DNA of 64,000 nucleotides from Adiantum capillus-veneris (Eukaryota > Streptophyta > Polypodiopsida > Polypodiales > Pteridaceae), in contig CM043944.1 in the NCBI GenBank assembly GCA_014529385.2, forward strand, positions 59,324,268-59,388,267, in the 5' to 3' direction. Each line of letters begins with the position of its first letter. Within the stretch, counting starts at the first letter, position 1. Made by a program: the position numbers and the translations under genes. Of the stretch, positions 21,583 to 32,076 are shown one piece after another. Under the pieces are notes generated by a model. That model was not told where the DNA came from and did no database searches. It saw only the letters and a program-made list of their open reading frames with translations.

Positions 21583-24500
21583 ATGGCAAGTGTAGCATTT
21601 CCAACATTTAAAGGAAAGAAGGGGGAGGATTTGGTAACAGACTTCCTAGATGACTTTGAAGTAGCATGTGTAGTGAGCAACAAAGATACGGATGAATCCC
21701 GGGTTAGAATCTTTAAGCATCTCATGAAGCTAGAAGCTAGATCATGGTACAATGTACTTCCACAAGCAACCAAGGATGACAGGGAACCCTTAAAAACCGC
21801 TTTTAAGAGGCGCTTTGGGGGAGGTACCACTTCAGAAAAGTTGTGGGACAAGTTGAGAGACTTGAAGCAGGAGGGTCTTTTAGAATATGCCACCTATGAG
21901 TCCAAATTTGTGGATTTGTGGGAACGGTGGGTTGAGTCACTGGCAAGGGGGGAAGCTGCACCCGATTTCCTAAAAAAAGATCGGTTCACGCATGGCTTAT
22001 GGCCGCTTCTCAAGGAGAAGGTGAAAGGTAGATTCCCGGCTATGTACGAGTTAGCCGTTGAGATTGCTCGCCTTAAAGACAAGAAGCTGCGAATGAAAGC
22101 CAAAGAAATCGAGTCAACAGAATCAGGAACATCGCGTCGACCAGCAACTACGACAACCACCATTCCACCACCACCACCGGCTCTTGGGGTAAGAGATGAC
22201 CAACAAGATATGTTGGCCCATATTACTGACCAAATGCAGAATTTGTCTGTCCACTTAATACAACAAGGGAGGAGTCAAGAAAGAGATCAAGACCCTGGAA
22301 GAGCACGACGACAAAACAGGGAGTATCATTGCTACAACTGCGGAGAAGACGGTCACGGTATGTACTACTGTCCCAAACCACGACAAAACTATAATAGTGG
22401 AGGTAGGAGGAACCAATTGTCACCCCCTAGAGAAAGAACATCCCCACCCCGAGCACCACCCCCACCAACACAAATTCTACGTCCACCCCAGACACCACTA
22501 CAAGCATCCATCCCACCTCTTCCACCAGCCCCACCACCTGATCACCCTGTAAACATCATAAGGCTAGAAGAGAAAGGAAAAGCCGTAGTAGTGGATCCAC
22601 CGAGAGCAAAGGAGAGGGACAAGGGTAAGGAGAAGGTAACCTTTTTAGAACCACTTGAGGCCATGACTGTGAAAAGAGCTAGGAGGGAGAAGGCTACACA
22701 ATCAGATGATGAGAGAAGCATGAGAGGAGAAACTAGCAAGAGGCCATCCAGGCCACGACGGAAATTGGGCATCACCGACTTCCAGCTAGGGGAAAGTTCT
22801 AAGCCCTATGATCTAACATTGGATATGGCAGAGCAAGGACCGAAGATTACATGGCCACAACTGCTACATCTTGCACCAAAAGTAAGGCGACAATGGTCTA
22901 AAATGGTAAGTACAAGACGCTCCAAAACAAAGGTAGCCGGAGCAATTTCGGGATGCAACATGGATGATATCCTTCCAATTGTCGACGTAAACATAAAAGG
23001 AAAGAGGGTTGGAAACACCTACATTGATGGAGGTGCACAAATCTGTGTAATGAGCGAAGCTATGATGCTTCGATTAGGACTCGAGGTTGACAGGCCTTCT
23101 CCATGCAAGGCAAAGATGGCAAACAACGCAAAAGTAAAGTGTGTGGGTGTGGTAAGTGCCGTGAAAATCAAAGCTTTCAACACTGAGGTAGAGGTAGATG
23201 TTTTTGTAATGCCTACTAAGGGGGAGGGCTATCCACTAATTTTGGGAAGGCCATGGTTGATGGCCATGAAGGCAAAACAGGACTGGGGTACTGGCCTTCT
23301 ACGCATGACCCGTAAGAAAGGGGAGACAATCTACTACGACATGAGGATTGGCAAGCAGAAGCAAATGAATCTGGAAACATCGGCAGATGAAACCACTAGC
23401 GAATCTTCCAGTTCTGAGGAGGAGACCACATCCACCGACGAAAGTGACAGTTCCATTGATGTGATGGGTATCATTATGAAGGATCCACAAAGGGTAAGCA
23501 CAACTGGTGATCCATCACCAAAAGGGAAACCGAATGAAGAGGAGAGAGAATCACCTGGCCTAGGAGGAAGTAGGTTGAAGGGTATGTTGTCTACGGAATT
23601 AACACTTGAGGAGAAAGATAGTTTTTTGCAAATGTTGATGGGATTTCCTAACCTGTTCATTGATAACTATGAAAGAATCACAGGCATTACAGTGGTGGAA
23701 CATCATATTAAGCTGAAGGAAGGGGTAAAACCAGTTGTGCAAAAGCTACGACGATTGGGGGTCATACAAGAAAAGGCACTCTTGGCCGAGGTAAGGAAAC
23801 TGCTGGAGGCGGGATTCATCTATCCTGTAGAAAACTCAGAATGGGTGTCACCCGTAGTGGTGACGCCTAAAAAAAATGGTAAGTGGAGGGTGTGTGTTGA
23901 CTACAAACCACTAAATGAAGCTACAAAGAGAGACCACTTTCCTCTCCCTTTCTTGGATGAAATTCTGAATGAAGTAGCGGGTTTTGAATGCTATACCGTC
24001 TGTGATGGTTATTCTGGATACTTTCAAATACGCATAGCCTTGGAAGATCAGCTAAAAACCACTTTTATCACGCCATGGGGTTGTTTTGCATACAGGGTTA
24101 TGCCCTTTGGTCTCACAAATGCACCTGCCACATTCCAAAGATATGTCACATATGTTTTTCAACCGTTCTTTGGAACATCCATAAGAGTGTTCATTGATGA
24201 TTTTTGTATATATAGCTCCCGTATTTCACATTTAGAAAAGGTAACTGAAGGTTTGGCCAGGTTGCAGAGCCTAGGTGGGCAATTAAATGTGGATAAATGC
24301 CACATTGGGGAGAGTAAAGTCATTCTACTAGGCCATGAAATTTCAGCAAAAGGTATCAACGCCGACCCAAGTAAGGTGTCCGCACTCATAGCCCTACCTT
24401 CACCAACGACCGCACATCAACTGGTCTCTTTTCTACAGAAGGTGAGGTACTTAAGTAGATTCATACATCTACTATCACAACTTGTTCTACCACTGCAACA

Positions 24501-26709
24501 ACTCACTCAGAGATCAACTTTCACTTGGGACGAGGAAAGCGAACATCACTACAACAAGGTAAAGGAGGTCTTAGCCACTCTGCCAACTATCTCACCACCT
24601 AAGTGGGATGAAAAATTCTATGTCACCTCAAGTGTTGGTGATGACTCATTGGGGGCTGTGCTACTCCAAAAGGATACGACGACATCTTTCATGAGGCCAA
24701 TCTACTTCTCTAGTCGAATGATGACAGTAGGAGAGAAAGGTTTCACCCATGTGAAACACTTAGTCCTAGCTCTTAGATTTGCAACTACAAAGTTTAGGTC
24801 ATATTTGTTGCCTAAGCAATTTGTGATTCTAACCACGGATGAAATATTTCCCTATGTTATACAACACATGGATGTGTCTGCTAGAATTACTAAATGGCTA
24901 GTTCGTCTGCAAGAGTTTGACTACACGGTACAGGTAGAAAGCACGACAAGGGCAAGTTTGGGGGGACTCATGACCTACCAAGTCTTTGAAGGGAAGGAGA
25001 AGCAATCTAAGGAAGGAGAAGTCCGATTACCTCCAGTACCACCGATGGTAGAAGGAGCATACTCTCTCTACTTTGATGGAGCCTACAAGCGAGCATCCGA
25101 CAAAGCAGCTGCAGGCATAGTGGTCTTTGATGACAAAGGGACAAAGGTATTTTCGTTGGGCCAATTGTTAGATTCACATTCTAACAATGAAGCTGAGTAT
25201 GCAGTACTAACCAAGGGTCTACAATGGTGCGTCTCACAAGGTGTACAACGCCTTAATGTATTTGGGGATGCTCTACTTCTGGTAAGGCAAGTAAATGGAG
25301 CATGGACATGCAAGAATCCTAGTTTAAGGACTCACTTAAGTGGTGTAAAAACCTTGTTGGGTAAGTTTGAAGAAGTTCAAATACACCATATCCCAAGGGC
25401 TCAAAACCAAGAAGCAGATGCCCTAGCAAGTGAAAGACTACAGGAAGTGGTGGTTGAAGCAATAAAGCTAAAGCTCCCTCTATTTCAAGGAAGTGATGCC
25501 TTGCCTGACATCATGCATTTTTTGGAAACAGGGGAATTCCCATCAGATTTAACAAAGGGACAGAAGCAATGGCTGACGCGGAAGGCCACAAGGTATCGAC
25601 TCATCAATGATGGTTTGTACTGTAAGGGTAAGGACCAAATACTCAGGAAGGTCCCTCTCTCTCAGGAAATCACGGGAGTAATTGCTAGTTGTCACGACGG
25701 GGTTTGTGGTGGTCACTTTGCCCTAGACATAACAAGTAGAAAAATCTTGCAGGCAGGCTTCATATGGCCTAGCCTCAACCGTGATGTACACCACTGGTGC
25801 AAAACGTGTAAGTTGTGTCAAAAGGCCGGCACTAGGTCACTTATGCCTGAACCACAGACACCTATTCTCTCATATGGCCCATTTGAAAAATGGGGTATTG
25901 ATGCCATTGGGCCATTACCTAGGGCCAACTCAGGAAAATTCTACATTATCATAGGGGTCGACTACATGACTAGATGGGCAGAGGCTACAACCACCACTAG
26001 AATCACAGCGGTAGAGGTAGCTAAATTTATCTACGAGCACATATGCTGTAGGTTTGGCACACCTTTAGAGATCATCTCTGATAGAGGGCCAGGTTTCAGA
26101 GCAGACTTGGTAGGAGAATTAATGCAGAAACTGGGCATTACAAGGAGGCACTCTTCACCATATTACCCTCAATGTAATGGCCTAGTTGAAAAGGTAAATG
26201 GAATGGTTTCTAAAATTATTACCAAGCAGGTAAACAATCATCCTGGAGACTGGGATAAGTATCTACTACCAGCTTTATGGGCCTACAGAACTTCATTTCG
26301 TACATCCTTGGGATTCACACCGTATCATCTAGTATTTGCTAAGGAAGCAATCTTGCCCATTGAAGTGCAACTACAAAGTCTCAGAGTAATGGCAAGCCAG
26401 CTTCAACAGCCCAACATGCATTTGAGAGATCACATCATCAACTTGGAAAGACTGCAGCTGGACACAGAAGAAGCAATAAATTATTATGCAGCACAAGCAG
26501 AGCATAGACGGCTTAGCTTTAACGAGCATCTCCGGGAAAAAGAATTGAAGAAAGGAATGTTGGTGCTCCGCTACGACAATCGCTTCGACAAGCGCAAGGA
26601 TAAGAAACTCCTACTCCGATGGGAAGGTCTTTTCATCGTCAGGAAAAAGTATGCCAATGGAAGCTACCAGCTTATGGAGGCTGATGGAAAATTCATAAAA
26701 CCAGGGTAA
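21583..26709 (+). CDS. Gypsy-2 gag-pol polyprotein (Tat-like Ty3/gypsy)
   Basis: An uninterrupted frame of 1708 codons. The ATG at 21583 (ATGGCAAGTGTAGC) is preferred over upstream non-ATG starts. Order: gag; CCHC knuckle CYNCGEDGHGMYYC near residue 249; protease TYIDGGAQICVMS near 480; RT from about 740 with CVDYKPLNEAT and catalytic FIDDF near 869; a degenerate first RNase H (about 1005-1125); a second, archaeal-type RNase H from YFDGAYKRAS (about 1163) through NNEAEYAVL and NQEADALAS; integrase with CHDGVCGGH and CKTCKLC, then the D-D-E residues in GIDAIGPL, SDRGPGF and LVEKVNG. The dual RNase H is characteristic of the Tat lineage. A one-base shift at about 26703 ends the frame; the neighbouring frame continues NGWRLKPYF and about 40 more codons to a TGA near 26835. 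Confidence 0.95.
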   Translation: MASVAFPTFKGKKGEDLVTDFLDDFEVACVVSNKDTDESRVRIFKHLMKLEARSWYNVLPQATKDDREPLKTAFKRRFGGGTTSEKLWDKLRDLKQEGLLEYATYESKFVDLWERWVESLARGEAAPDFLKKDRFTHGLWPLLKEKVKGRFPAMYELAVEIARLKDKKLRMKAKEIESTESGTSRRPATTTTTIPPPPPALGVRDDQQDMLAHITDQMQNLSVHLIQQGRSQERDQDPGRARRQNREYHCYNCGEDGHGMYYCPKPRQNYNSGGRRNQLSPPRERTSPPRAPPPPTQILRPPQTPLQASIPPLPPAPPPDHPVNIIRLEEKGKAVVVDPPRAKERDKGKEKVTFLEPLEAMTVKRARREKATQSDDERSMRGETSKRPSRPRRKLGITDFQLGESSKPYDLTLDMAEQGPKITWPQLLHLAPKVRRQWSKMVSTRRSKTKVAGAISGCNMDDILPIVDVNIKGKRVGNTYIDGGAQICVMSEAMMLRLGLEVDRPSPCKAKMANNAKVKCVGVVSAVKIKAFNTEVEVDVFVMPTKGEGYPLILGRPWLMAMKAKQDWGTGLLRMTRKKGETIYYDMRIGKQKQMNLETSADETTSESSSSEEETTSTDESDSSIDVMGIIMKDPQRVSTTGDPSPKGKPNEEERESPGLGGSRLKGMLSTELTLEEKDSFLQMLMGFPNLFIDNYERITGITVVEHHIKLKEGVKPVVQKLRRLGVIQEKALLAEVRKLLEAGFIYPVENSEWVSPVVVTPKKNGKWRVCVDYKPLNEATKRDHFPLPFLDEILNEVAGFECYTVCDGYSGYFQIRIALEDQLKTTFITPWGCFAYRVMPFGLTNAPATFQRYVTYVFQPFFGTSIRVFIDDFCIYSSRISHLEKVTEGLARLQSLGGQLNVDKCHIGESKVILLGHEISAKGINADPSKVSALIALPSPTTAHQLVSFLQKVRYLSRFIHLLSQLVLPLQQLTQRSTFTWDEESEHHYNKVKEVLATLPTISPPKWDEKFYVTSSVGDDSLGAVLLQKDTTTSFMRPIYFSSRMMTVGEKGFTHVKHLVLALRFATTKFRSYLLPKQFVILTTDEIFPYVIQHMDVSARITKWLVRLQEFDYTVQVESTTRASLGGLMTYQVFEGKEKQSKEGEVRLPPVPPMVEGAYSLYFDGAYKRASDKAAAGIVVFDDKGTKVFSLGQLLDSHSNNEAEYAVLTKGLQWCVSQGVQRLNVFGDALLLVRQVNGAWTCKNPSLRTHLSGVKTLLGKFEEVQIHHIPRAQNQEADALASERLQEVVVEAIKLKLPLFQGSDALPDIMHFLETGEFPSDLTKGQKQWLTRKATRYRLINDGLYCKGKDQILRKVPLSQEITGVIASCHDGVCGGHFALDITSRKILQAGFIWPSLNRDVHHWCKTCKLCQKAGTRSLMPEPQTPILSYGPFEKWGIDAIGPLPRANSGKFYIIIGVDYMTRWAEATTTTRITAVEVAKFIYEHICCRFGTPLEIISDRGPGFRADLVGELMQKLGITRRHSSPYYPQCNGLVEKVNGMVSKIITKQVNNHPGDWDKYLLPALWAYRTSFRTSLGFTPYHLVFAKEAILPIEVQLQSLRVMASQLQQPNMHLRDHIINLERLQLDTEEAINYYAAQAEHRRLSFNEHLREKELKKGMLVLRYDNRFDKRKDKKLLLRWEGLFIVRKKYANGSYQLMEADGKFIKPG

Positions 26710-26849
26710 ATGGTTGGCGACTTAAACCTTATTTTCTTCGATTTGACCAGGCTCCACCTATTGACATTCCAGATGAGGACACACCATCAGCCGCCACCTC
26801 CAACGATAATGATCAAACAGATGAGCTAGAGACATGAATGCCTCTAGCC

Positions 26850-26865
26850 AAAAGGGGAGGGCTAA
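26850..26865 (+). other. Gypsy-2 polypurine tract
   Basis: AAAAGGGGAGGGCTAA directly precedes the 3' LTR start TGATGGGG, the expected plus-strand priming site. Confidence 0.8.
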
Positions 26866-28430
26866 TGATGGGGGCTTTTCACAAGCCAAGCTCCCATACC
26901 CCTCTTCTCTCGTCCCCACCCCATGAAAACCCCCTCTTAGGGAAGGAGTGATAAAAGACATTGAAAAAAAGTAAGAAAAAAATAAAGTATGATTATGTAA
27001 ATATATGAGAAAGGTAAAATAGGCCACCTCATGCCTGCGGGGCAGCCCATCCCCACCTTGCCTCCTTTTTCTTCACTGTTGCCCCGCCGTGTGTCCCTTT
27101 TCCTCTCCTCCACTCAAAAGGTCAACCCCCTCTCTCTTCCCCTTGTCCTTTCTCCTTTCTCTCTCCCCTCAAGCTACCCCACCTCTCACCAATAATGCAT
27201 TCTAACTCACCAATAATGCACCCTAACTCACATGCAACTTACCCTATCTTCCAAAATAGTATACCCCACCCCCCCTTTCTCTCTCCTATCATATCCCATG
27301 ACCCAAATACCCCCCCCTCTCTCTAAAGGTCGCCATGTCTCTTGTCTTGTAGCTAAATAACCTCCCCCACACTCACACACACTCAGTTTCACTAAAAAAG
27401 GTGCCCACAGACCCATCCCCACCCGGTGGTTACCTGATTTTTCTTGTGTTCACACACATCTGCACACAGATTCACCTCTGAACACACTCCTCATTCTCCC
27501 CTCTTGTAATTACTTTATTCTCCATGTCACCTCTCACTTTTTTTCATCAACCCATCTCTCTCTCTTAGTCTCTCTCTCTCATGAGACTGCTGTTCTGGCA
27601 CATATACACACAGCCAGACAAGTGGGGCCCACAGTCACATGGCCTATGTAGATAATGATTTCTTCATTTCTAAATTCTAGAATTTCTCCCCCCCCTCCTC
27701 CCCTATATAAAGAGGGGTCACCATCACACAAAAAACACACAACATCACCAAAGAACACACTATGCACTGTGTGTGCCTAGTGCACACACACACACACACA
27801 CACCCACACCATCACCATCATCGCAATCACCATGCTTGTCTTGAGCATGACCTCTACACCCTTGGCTATGGAAGATGAAGGGCAACTAAATGAAGGATGA
27901 TGGCCATAATCCTCGTGCGAGTCTTCGCCATCAACTCCCACCTATCCGCCATGTGCTCTACCACTCTCTCCCTTCTCATTCCCCTACCCTATGCTCCCCA
28001 TTTCATCGCCTAATTCTCTAAATAAAGCTTGAGGTTTTGTGAGTATGTTTTTTTGCAATGTTTTGCCCATGTGAGGTGTGCGGAATTGCCACCTAGTCTT
28101 GTGTTTTGGAGTGAGCTTGTGTATGTGTGAAGGGTGTGCGGATTCGCCATCCTTTTGTGATGCCTAAGTACTAAGCCGCTATACCCCCTCCCTCACTCTC
28201 TCTCTCTCTCTCTCTCACTTGATCTCATTCCCTTTCCTTTCCATCATTACTCCCAAGCATCCATCTCTCTTGAATGAAAACTTTGTTATGGTGGTGTGTT
28301 GTTTGCGTCCTAGCCGCTGAAGCTAGGTGGTGCCCCCCTGTTTTCTTTACCATGACAGGCTCGAGGCGCGCCATTCGGTCCTCGGTGATTTAGAGGCCGT
28401 CGGGGTTCAGGGTTCGCTTTGCTCCCGTCA
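26866..28430 (+). repeat. Gypsy-2 3' LTR
   Basis: A 1565-bp copy of the LTR at 18596-20152 with scattered substitutions and a longer CA run near 27783. It has TATATAA at 27704 and AATAAA at 28021. The right flank ACACA is the target duplication, followed by Copia-D sequence. High identity to the other copy indicates recent insertion or duplication. Confidence 0.92.
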
Positions 28431-28672
28431 ACACATTGCAGTGAGTTGACGGGTATAGGTTGAAGCCACTAGAATGCTTCATGGTTGTACATACCAAGTC
28501 ACTTGGGCTGCGTTGGCCTTCAAGTGGGAGTTTGTTGGGATTCAGGCCAACTGGTCGGACATCCCACTTACTACTAACCCATCTATTAACTTAAACATTA
28601 TACACTTATTCTTTAATACAACATAATAAGGACCTGAAACAGAATAACGTTGTTGTGCGCTCCACCCAAAGC

Positions 28673-28724
<52 letters not shown>

Positions 28725-28744
28725 CTTGCATCGCACCGCGGGAA
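28431..28744 (+). repeat. Copia-D 3' tail and 3' LTR (second copy)
   Basis: 28431-28532 repeats the tail with PPT CTTCAAGTGGGAG. The LTR runs from TGTTGGGATTCAGG at 28533 to about 28730 and contains a longer CT run (28674-28721). Gypsy-1 internal sequence follows (GTCTCCCAAGCACCAAATGG). Confidence 0.88.
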
Positions 28745-28899
28745 GTCTCCCAAGCACCAAATGGATTAGTCATCCATTTTGGAATGATATTGTAGGGTAA
28801 AAATGGATACTCTACTTGCTAAGAAACATGGACTAATGACTAGGCTTTATCTTCTCTTCCTCATAGTCGACAATGACTATGATCTCAAGAGAGAGGTAA
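28745..28899 (+). other. Gypsy-1 internal 3' end with PPT
   Basis: No gene. The last bases, CAAGAGAGAGGTAA, form a purine-rich tract immediately before the 3' LTR start TGTCATAAAATC. Confidence 0.65.
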
Positions 28900-29945
28900 T
28901 GTCATAAAATCTAATATCTAGCTAACCCAAATGATTTTCTATGTTAAATTGATCATTTAACATGGGAGAATAAATGGGAACAAGAGTTACAATAGAGACA
29001 TGTGATTCTAGACCTATCTCAACAGGGGACCAAAAGGAGAGATGGTTGCATCTCAATAGGGGTCCAAAAGGAGATTTTCTACCAAAGAGCAATGTGTAAT
29101 AAGTGCTTCTAGACTTATCTCAGTAGGGGACAAAGAGGAGAGATGGTTACATCTCAATAGGGGTCCAAAAGGAGATTGTCTACCAAAGAGCAATGTGTAA
29201 TAAGTGCTCCTAGACTTATCTCAGTAGGGGACCAAGAGGAGAGATGGTTACATCTCAATAGATGTTCAAAATGAGATAGTCTATCAAAGAGCAACGTGCA
29301 TCTAATGGAGCTTAAAAGACCTTAGGGTTAGCTTCATTAAAGACCTCCAATGATTAGTGTTAAAAGTCCTTTGACCTTTGACCTTAGGCAAGCCAGGGAT
29401 GAGCTTGAGGTGAGACCCCGACCCGAGCTTGAGGTGCTTGTCATGCTTGGTGACTCAGGTTCTTGAGGTGTTGTCATGCTTGATCAGTAAGGTGCTTGAG
29501 GTGCTTGTCGTGCTTGGTGAATAGGGTGCTTGAGGTGCTTGTCATGCTTGATGAGGAAGGTGCTTGAGAAGCTTCCCATGCATGGGGGGTAAGGTGCTTG
29601 AGTAAAGAAGAGACCCTACAAAGGAGGGAGAAAGCCCCAAAGTTAGGGGAGTCTTCGACTTAACCTCCCACTCACCCAAAGAGCACCCCCTTTTTCAGGG
29701 GGCACATGGACACATGTGAGGCTCTCCCTATGCTTAGCCACATGGGGTGCTTGAATCCTATTGGTCGGGCTAAAGAGGGGTCCAATGAGCTTCTAGTTCA
29801 ATTCAACAAATATCTAGATATTTTCAAGCTCTCTCTCTCAAAGAGGTAAGGAGGACACTTGTCCTAATGATACCCATGTTGCTTGAGATTCATTATGCAT
29901 GTGATTGGCTAGGCCTAGAGGGGTCCAATAAGCTTCTAGTTCAAT
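28900..29945 (+). repeat. Gypsy-1 3' LTR, right end missing
   Basis: It matches 2764 onward, including the 100-bp tandem units and the GCTTGAGGTGCTTGTC cluster. Near 29945 (CTAGTTCAAT/CCCTGAG) it leaves the alignment, so about the last 900 bases are absent. It supplies the empty site for Copia-C. Confidence 0.85.
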
Positions 29946-30097
29946 CCCTGAGCAATGCTGACGTGGCGTGCTATATGGGGTAGTAAAAGAAGACAAAGAG
30001 TATTTTAATGCCTTAGAAAACTATCCCACGAGCCATTAAAGATCTAACCGAGAAGGAGAGTTGAGAGAGAGAAAGAGGGAAAGTTAGAGAGAATGGG

Positions 30098-30128
<31 letters not shown>

Positions 30129-30136
30129 TAATAGGA

Positions 30137-30174
<38 letters not shown>

Positions 30175-31385
30175 GGGAGTGTGTGTGCGCGCGCGCGCGT
30201 GTGTGTGTGGGGTGTGTTCACACGCCACGAAGAGAGAGAGCGGGCGGCAGCAATACGTTGTAGGAAACTATCCCAAGAGACCTTAAAGATCTATCTGACG
30301 AGGAAAATACAACAAAGCAAGTGGGAGAGTGTTCATGCGGCAAAAGGCAGTGCTCGAGAGTCGAAGATCGAAATTTAACCGCTGAGTCTGCACAATCGTC
30401 GAAATTCACCAAAACGTGCGTCCAAGCTCGAGATCAACCACCGGCGCTCGTTGAACCAATTTTTTTTCAGTTTTTATTTTCTTAATGCCCGAAAAAGCCA
30501 AATTTAGTCCGAAAATTAGAAACGCTAAAAATCACCCGAAAATCCCAAAAACTGCTAGAAAAATCCAAAAAATTCTAAAAATCTTAAAAAATCATTAGCA
30601 ATCACAATCAAACAGTTTTGACACGCATAAGCACACCAAAGATAAAAGTTTTTGTCTAAAACACAATTTACGACGACAAAATCAACAACCTGGCCCCCAA
30701 AAATAGCGAATCACTCAAAACTCGACCAAGGAGGGCACAAATGCACTCAAAATGATGCCGTAAATATGCACATAAAATATCTCGTAAAGATCGTGAGATA
30801 TCAATTTTTAACGGAATTAAGCAAAAATTAATGCAAAAATCTGTAAAAGTTATCCATAAAATACCCAATTTTTTTAAAATAATTCTTCACACATAGTGGA
30901 TTAGTGCAGCCAAATCAAATCACAATAATCACATTGATTCAATCGCAAAACAATTTCATCAATAAAATCCAAATTAGGCAATTAAAATCGATAAAATTAG
31001 GTGAAAAATTGATGCATTTGGAGTGTGTAAATCCCTATTTTGAGCTCAAAAATGCAGAAATTAACCATTACACACATCAAATATGCAATCAAACAATGAA
31101 TTAATCATGCACATTAAGCACTTTTTAGGCGCGCGCGCGTGCGCACACACACACACACACACACACTAATAATTGGTAGTTTTTACCAATTTTTAGGTGG
31201 GCACAAAAAATGGTTAATCTTGTCGAAATTGCAATTTGAATTCACAAATCTCTAGTTGGGTATGACCACAACACAAATCAATCATCACATTGAAAAATCA
31301 TTAAGCACACATTGATTTTTAGGTGCACAAGGGCAAAATAGTGCATACACACCTAAAATTAGGCATACACACACTCAATTAGAAT

Positions 31386-31458
<73 letters not shown>

Positions 31459-32056
31459 ATTTTAGTGCACACACACTTGCAAGTGACCATTCAAGCATAC
31501 AACAATTAGCAATGGGCATTCACCAATTAGCAATTGAATTTGTTAATTCCATATGTCTCCAAATCTGAAAATTTTTGACATTACGACAGCACGAAAATGA
31601 ACATTTCAAAAAATTTCAAAGCATAACATAGCATCGACATGGCATTGTAATTAGCATAGCATATCATAGCATAGACATGGTGTTAATTAGCATAGCATAA
31701 CATAGCATTGACTTGCCATCATCATGGCATCTCTACTCATCTCTACACATGTTTAGATTCTAAGGAGGTTGAGAATACCACCTTGTTTACCTTTCCAATG
31801 AAGATCGGTTGAAAGCTCCAATCCTTAGTAGAAAATTAGTGTGTAAGTTAACAAAAATTAGTGAAATTAGCAAGGGGTTAGTGTGAAAGTAGAGTGTGTA
31901 GGCACACAATTGGCAAGATATGGTGACAAATTAGGAAAAAATGAACACATTGCTTCATGCACACACATCCAAAATCCACAAAACCATAAACACACAAGTG
32001 AAATTAGTGAGAAAACACATGCAATTATGCCATAATTACACTAGCATAGGCCATCG
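29946..32056 (-). other. AT-rich noncoding stretch, probably leader of minus-strand Gypsy-3
   Basis: No supportable gene in 2.1 kb. It lies downstream (minus strand) of the PBS at 32055-32074. It contains GT at 30101-30128, GA at 30140-30171, a GC/GT run at 30180-30208, GC/AC at 31127-31165, (AC)n at 31388-31454, and a CATAGCATAGACATGG repeat near 31620-31700. A 30-bp sequence (AACTATCCCA..AGATCTA) occurs at about 30020 and 30266. Confidence 0.45.
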
Positions 32057-32074
32057 TCCCCGGTAGCGGCACCA
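32055..32074 (-). other. Gypsy-3 primer binding site (minus strand)
   Basis: On the minus strand TGGTGCCGCTACCGGGGACG follows the LTR end by two bases. It resembles the TGGCGCCGTTGCCGGGGA type used by Athila/Tat elements. Confidence 0.75.
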
Positions 32075-32076
32075 AA

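Larger units (their letters stand above)
13225..28744 (+). mobile_element. Copia-D: Ty1/copia element in Gypsy-1, split by Gypsy-2
   Basis: The 5' LTR is 13225-13478, the PBS 13481, gag-pol 14613-18595. The 3' tail and 3' LTR are present twice, at 20153-20438 and 28431-28730. The duplication arises from the rearrangement described for Gypsy-2. Joining 18590 to 20153 restores an uninterrupted RNase H ending (ERFTHCSELTGIG then stop), which parallels the ending of Copia-F, and so confirms that Gypsy-2 sits inside Copia-D. Confidence 0.85.
2764..29945 (+). mobile_element. Gypsy-1: chromovirus-like Ty3/gypsy element, heavily nested
   Basis: The 5' LTR occupies 2764-3358 plus 8437-9812 (about 1.97 kb without the Copia-C insert). 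The internal region is 9813-13224 and about 28745-28899, and a 3' LTR runs from 28900 to 29945, where it is cut off. LTR starts read TGTCATAAAATC at 2764, 28900 and 62384 (solo copy). The 5' LTR ends TTACA followed directly by TTGGTATCAG, an initiator-Met-type PBS. The coding order is gag, protease, RT remnant, then an integrase tail with a chromodomain-like end. All genes are broken. A 5-bp TSD cannot be tested because the right end is truncated. Confidence 0.85.
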
